Positions 6,772 to 8,856 of a stretch of 8,856 nt of DNA are shown here, one piece after another; the stretch's first letter is position 1; every line of letters starts with the position of its first letter. The stretch lies in the NCBI GenBank assembly GCA_036563895.1, contig DATCLN010000002.1, forward strand, positions 1-8,856. Reading direction: 5' to 3'. Both the position numbers and the translations under genes were made by a program. Origin of the DNA: ZCTH02-B3 sp036563895 (lineage in GTDB: Bacteria > Bacillota > Bacilli > Paenibacillales > Paenibacillaceae). A model generated the notes under the pieces. The model was not told the DNA's origin and searched no databases. It saw only the letters and a program-made list of their open reading frames with translations.

Positions 6772-6786
6772 ATCCGGAGTGAATCA
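6765..6786 (+). repeat. 11-bp tandem duplication between the SDR fragment and the MEKHLA gene
   Basis: GGAGTGAATCC (6765-6775) is followed immediately by GGAGTGAATCA (6776-6786), 10 of 11 bases identical. The first copy contains the stop codon of the oxidoreductase fragment, and the second ends where the AGGAG ribosome binding site of the next gene begins. It looks like a replication-slippage duplication. Confidence 0.6.
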
Positions 6787-6793
6787 GGAGACC

Positions 6794-7124
6794 ATGCACG
6801 AACAACTGGCCACTGCTGATCGAAAGCTATGAACGGGTGACGGGACGGAAGCTTCTGGATCCGGAGCCCCCGCCGGGGAAAGAGGCGGAAGCGCTGTTCG
6901 AGGCGCCGTTCGCCCTGCTGTCGCACGGCACGGAGCCGGACCCGATCCTGCAGTACCGGAACCGCAAAGCGCTTGAGCTGTGGGAGATGGACCGGGAGGC
7001 GTTTACGTCCATGCCCTCCCGGCTGACGGCGGAACAGGCGGAGCGCGGCGGGCGGGAGAAGCTGCTGCGGGACGTCCGGGAAAAGGGTTATTCGGACGGC
7101 TCGGATCAGGGCCGAGAGGTGTAA
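6794..7124 (+). pseudogene. MEKHLA-domain protein, frameshifted at the start and truncated at the end
   Basis: The ATG at 6794, three bases after AGGAG, reads MHEQLATADRKL and stops. One frame over, the sequence reads WPLLIESYERVTGRKLLDPEP and continues as a MEKHLA domain: ALFEAPFALLSHGTEPDPILQYRNRKALELWEMD, then FTSMPSRLTAEQAERGGREKLLRDVREKGYSDG. Dropping one base at about 6806 would join the ATG to this frame as MHEQWPLLIESY. The 3' end is also wrong. Family members continue after GYSDGYSGIR into a conserved segment with an R.FRIE...WN-like motif, whereas here the frame turns into SDQGREV and ends with TAA, with a terminator directly behind. MEKHLA is a PAS-like presumed sensory or ligand-binding domain of unknown specificity. 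The longest uninterrupted reading (from GTG 6837) is 95 codons, so a shortened product from an alternative start cannot be excluded. Confidence 0.75.
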
Positions 7125-7135
7125 AAAGGAAACTT

Positions 7136-7166
7136 CCCCGGCAGGGAGAACCGGCCGGGGTTTTTT
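7136..7166 (+). terminator. Rho-independent terminator after the MEKHLA remnant
   Basis: CCCCGGC (7136-7142) pairs perfectly with GCCGGGG (7154-7160) around an 11-base loop, followed at once by TTTTTTG. The stem is short but entirely G-C. It would end plus-strand transcription of the oxidoreductase/MEKHLA pair. Confidence 0.88.
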
Positions 7167-7181
7167 GTTGAATTTAAAGGA

Positions 7182-7210
7182 TTTACAAGCTTTCAATCTC
7201 GCGATATATT
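7182..7210 (+). promoter_or_regulatory. Sigma-A-type promoter upstream of the deacetylase
   Basis: TTTACA (7182-7187) and TATATT (7205-7210) each match the vegetative consensus at five of six positions and are exactly 17 bases apart. The promoter follows the terminator by 16 bases and lies in a locally AT-rich stretch. Transcription would start near 7217, giving a leader of about 175 bases before the polysaccharide deacetylase ATG and including the small ORF at 7244. Confidence 0.65.
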
Positions 7211-7243
7211 GGGAGGTGAGTTTGAGAGAATAGGACCAATTTC

Positions 7244-7351
7244 ATGGGTGATTTGGAAGATTTTATTAACTTTTCTAAGCCGAAGGACCCAATAAATTTA
7301 TCGATTCAAAGACAAGCTGACTGGTCCGCAAGCCGTTTCCCGTTTTGCTGA
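7244..7351 (+). CDS. Small ORF of 35 codons, hypothetical
   Basis: ATG 7244 to TGA 7351 reads MGDLEDFINFSKPKDPINLS... and ends SASRFPFC. I do not recognise it. The codons are AT-rich compared with all neighbouring genes. Upstream there is only a weak TAGGA eight bases away. A much stronger GGGAGGTGA at 7211-7219 precedes a start (TTG 7222) that stops after three codons. It lies in the leader of the deacetylase mRNA downstream of a good promoter, so it could be a leader peptide, a remnant of a transferred gene, or chance. No signal peptide or membrane segment is apparent. Confidence 0.25.
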   Translation: MGDLEDFINFSKPKDPINLSIQRQADWSASRFPFC

Positions 7352-7391
7352 CCGGCGCTTGTGCATTCCGGGGAGGAGAACCAAAAACAGC

Positions 7392-8396
7392 ATGCACCTG
7401 TTTCGATCATGGACGATCGCGTCGGGAGCGACCGCCGTCATGGTGCTGTCGCTCCTCTTTGCGCCGATTAAGGACGGGAAGACGGCAAGCCGTGGAGCCA
7501 ACTGGCCCGGATCAAGGGATGCCGTCGTTCGTCACCTTGACCAGGGCGGCGGTCCGGGAGGGGCGAAGGCGGAGGCGGAAGTGTCGCCGTCATCGCCGGC
7601 GGCGCAGGCGAAACGTCCGCGGCCTTCCGTCGTGTATTACTCCGACCGGGTGGCGGTGCTGATGTACCACCACCTGCAGGAGAAACCCGAGAGAGGGGAC
7701 ATCCTGTCGCCCCGGCAATTCGAGCGGCAGATGGAACTTCTGGCCGAGAACGGTTTCCAGGTGATCAGCGCGGAGAAGTACGCCGCGTTCATGCTGGAAG
7801 GCGCCAAGGTGCCGGACAACGCGGTGTTGCTGACGTTCGACGACGGGTACGCTTCTTTTTACGAACTGGCCTATCCGATCCTGAAAAAGTTCGGCTACCC
7901 CGCGATCAATTTTGTCATCGTGTCCGGCGTCGACCAGCGCAACAAGCCCGGCATCAAGAAGCTCACCTGGGACCAGATGCGGGAGATGCAACAGGACGGC
8001 ATCGCATTCATGAACCATACATACGATCTGCATGCGAAGAAAGCCGACGCTTCCGGCAAGGAGGTGCCGCTCACGGGCCGGCAGTACCTGGAGGACAAAG
8101 GCCGGCGCGAGACGGCGAGAGAGTACCGGAAGCGGGTGCTGGACGATCTCTTGCTGGCGGAAAAAAGGCTGTCGGAGGAACTCGGCAACGAGCTGCGGAT
8201 GATGGCTTTCCCGTACGGCTACCATACGGAGGAATTGGTGCACATCACCCGCGAAGCCGGCATCAAGATTATGTTCAGCGTCAAGCACGGACTCGCATCG
8301 CGAAAGGACAAGGTGGCGCCCCGGGTGAACGCCGGCCGGTCTGACGTGGAGCCGGAGGAATTGATTCGGACTTTGAAGGTACTGGGGAGTAAGTAA
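7392..8396 (+). CDS. Exported polysaccharide deacetylase (carbohydrate esterase family 4)
   Basis: 334 residues. The N-terminus is a signal peptide or membrane anchor: HLFRSW then a hydrophobic stretch AVMVLSLLFAPI (about 15-26). A low-complexity Gly/Ala/Pro-rich linker follows to about 78, so the enzyme acts outside the membrane. The catalytic NodB-type domain begins VAVLMYHHL (88-95). Motif 1 TFDDGY (148-153) supplies the base D150 and metal ligand D151. Motif 2 NHTYDLH (208-214) supplies metal ligands H209 and H214. Motif 3 is FPYGYHTEE (273-281). The VLMYHHL...HTYDLH layout is that of the IcaB/PgaB/YxkH-like branch, which removes acetyl groups from N-acetylglucosamine polymers in wall or biofilm; the substrate here is not determined. 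The ATG at 7392 is chosen although its GGGGAGGAG (7370-7378) is 13 bases away. A TTG at 7359 is the only earlier in-frame start and has no ribosome binding site. The CRISPR leader follows directly. Confidence 0.92.
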   Translation: MHLFRSWTIASGATAVMVLSLLFAPIKDGKTASRGANWPGSRDAVVRHLDQGGGPGGAKAEAEVSPSSPAAQAKRPRPSVVYYSDRVAVLMYHHLQEKPERGDILSPRQFERQMELLAENGFQVISAEKYAAFMLEGAKVPDNAVLLTFDDGYASFYELAYPILKKFGYPAINFVIVSGVDQRNKPGIKKLTWDQMREMQQDGIAFMNHTYDLHAKKADASGKEVPLTGRQYLEDKGRRETAREYRKRVLDDLLLAEKRLSEELGNELRMMAFPYGYHTEELVHITREAGIKIMFSVKHGLASRKDKVAPRVNAGRSDVEPEELIRTLKVLGSK

Positions 8397-8640
8397 GGTG
8401 GAAATTTGGACGATTGGGAGGTAAGTGAGGGTGTGTGATCTGAATGACTCATTTATGATGATGTATTCGATTTGTCGTCGACCTTCAATAGTGCAATAAT
8501 CCCGAGGGGTCGACGACAAACCGAAGGCCTGAAAAAATCTTATGGCAACAATGGTTTATTGTGATAATATGAAATTACAACTTAATCCGGATTGGTCAAT
8601 TGATATTCAGTTAACGTTGTAACATCGCGGCATTTTGGGG
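8397..8640 (+). promoter_or_regulatory. CRISPR leader region
   Basis: This AT-rich, gene-free interval lies between the deacetylase stop and the first repeat and abuts the 5' end of the repeats, judged by the GAAAC-ending orientation. Inside are a 13-bp inverted repeat (8471-8520), an AT-rich stretch with a plausible -10 GATAAT at 8563-8568 (preceded by TGT; no good -35), small palindromes TCAATTGA and GTTAAC near 8597-8616, and a G-rich junction TTTTGGGG just before repeat 1. Array transcription and new-spacer integration are expected to be directed from here. No coding sequence is supported in it. Confidence 0.75.
8471..8520. repeat. Perfect 13-bp inverted repeat in the CRISPR leader
   Basis: TTTGTCGTCGACC (8471-8483) is the exact reverse complement of GGTCGACGACAAA (8508-8520), with 24 bases between. 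Two G-U pairs could extend the stem inward. Neither strand has a T tract after the stem, so it is not an intrinsic terminator. From memory, similar GTCGTCGACC/GGTCGACGAC pairs occur beside CRISPR arrays of other thermophilic Bacillota; I cannot verify this here. It could be a protein-binding site, an RNA hairpin or an adaptation signal. Confidence 0.8.
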
Positions 8641-8856
8641 GGTTTGATCGTCCCTATGAGGAATTGAAACAACGATGTGGTGAAGATGTGGCCGACACCG
8701 ACAACGAGGTTTGATCGTCCCTATGAGGAATTGAAACAAGCACGGGCTTCATGATCGTCTGGACCGCTTTCAGGTTTGATCGTCCCTATGAGGAATTGAA
8801 ACTAAGTCAGCAGAAACGCTTTAAGCTTTTCCTCTTCTGGTTTGATCGTCCCTATG
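8641..8856 (+). CRISPR. CRISPR array, leader-proximal end (three full repeats plus a cut fourth)
   Basis: Repeats are 30 bases, starting GGTTTGATCG and ending GAATTGAAAC, identical in all complete copies at 8641-8670, 8708-8737 and 8773-8802. A fourth is cut by the window edge at 8839-8856. Spacers are 37, 35 and 36 bases (8671-8707, 8738-8772, 8803-8838) and unrelated to each other. The first G is included because it precedes GTTTG in all four copies. The ATTGAAAC end would give the usual 8-base 5' handle on crRNAs. Together with the leader on the left, this means transcription left to right and the newest spacers at 8671. The repeat resembles those associated in thermophilic Bacillota with type I-B and/or type III systems and Cas6 processing; subtype is inference because no cas gene is visible. 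Confidence 0.98.

Noticed and set aside
7590..8519. 309-codon minus-strand frame opposite the deacetylase, starting inside the leader inverted repeat.
   Set aside because: It is antisense to the catalytic motifs TFDDGY and NHTYDLH and has no domain of its own.
8471..8520. Reading the leader inverted repeat as the terminator of the deacetylase gene.
   Set aside because: There is no T run after either arm on either strand, the loop is 24 bases, and it lies 75 bases past the stop codon.
8671..8838. Spacers matching sequence elsewhere in the window (self-targeting).
   Set aside because: I compared the three spacers by eye with the genes present and saw no extended match. A real search of the whole genome was not possible.

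Overview
The window is GC-rich DNA with strong AAGGAGG-type ribosome binding sites and bacterial-style operons. It looks like a chromosomal segment of a GC-rich, probably spore-forming and possibly thermophilic Bacillota. A Paenibacillaceae-like lineage would fit. The grounds are the GltBD pair, a YkqA-type double gamma-glutamylcyclotransferase, the pairing of DapL with DapF, and a CRISPR repeat of the kind seen in thermophilic Bacillota (core CCTATGAGGAATTGAAAC). The taxonomic guess is inference; no rRNA or marker gene is present.

Layout. Bases 1-136 are the last 44 codons of the glutamate synthase large subunit, followed by a complete small subunit gene gltD (205-1686). After a 229-base gap comes a two-gene lysine/peptidoglycan operon, dapL (1916-3178) and dapF (3196-4056). 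DapL makes LL-diaminopimelate in one transamination step and DapF epimerises it to meso-diaminopimelate. The ammonia-assimilation product glutamate is also the amino donor for DapL, so the left half is a coherent nitrogen and cell-wall precursor block, and its genes look intact.

From 4219 to 7170 the character changes to small accessory genes, most carrying a lesion. They are a tandem-domain gamma-glutamylcyclotransferase with an atypical C-terminus (4219-5010), a GNAT acetyltransferase (5245-5724), a convergent CGNR zinc-finger regulator whose natural start is cut off by a one-base shift in a G run (5721-6341, minus), a 5'-truncated NAD(P)-binding oxidoreductase fragment (6352-6771), and a MEKHLA-domain gene broken at both ends (6794-7124). 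A good intrinsic terminator follows (7136-7166). The lesions suggest a decaying accessory segment. For the single-base cases, sequencing or assembly error remains possible.

The right end has a good sigma-A-like promoter (7182-7210), a small AT-rich candidate ORF, and an exported polysaccharide deacetylase (7392-8396). Next come an AT-rich CRISPR leader holding a perfect 13-bp inverted repeat (8471-8520) and the first three complete 30-base repeats of a CRISPR array with spacers of 37, 35 and 36 bases. A fourth repeat is cut by the window edge. No cas gene is in the window. I did not find a clearly new system. The most interesting items are the leader inverted repeat, the CRISPR array, and the regulator/oxidoreductase/MEKHLA cluster, which appears to have lost function.
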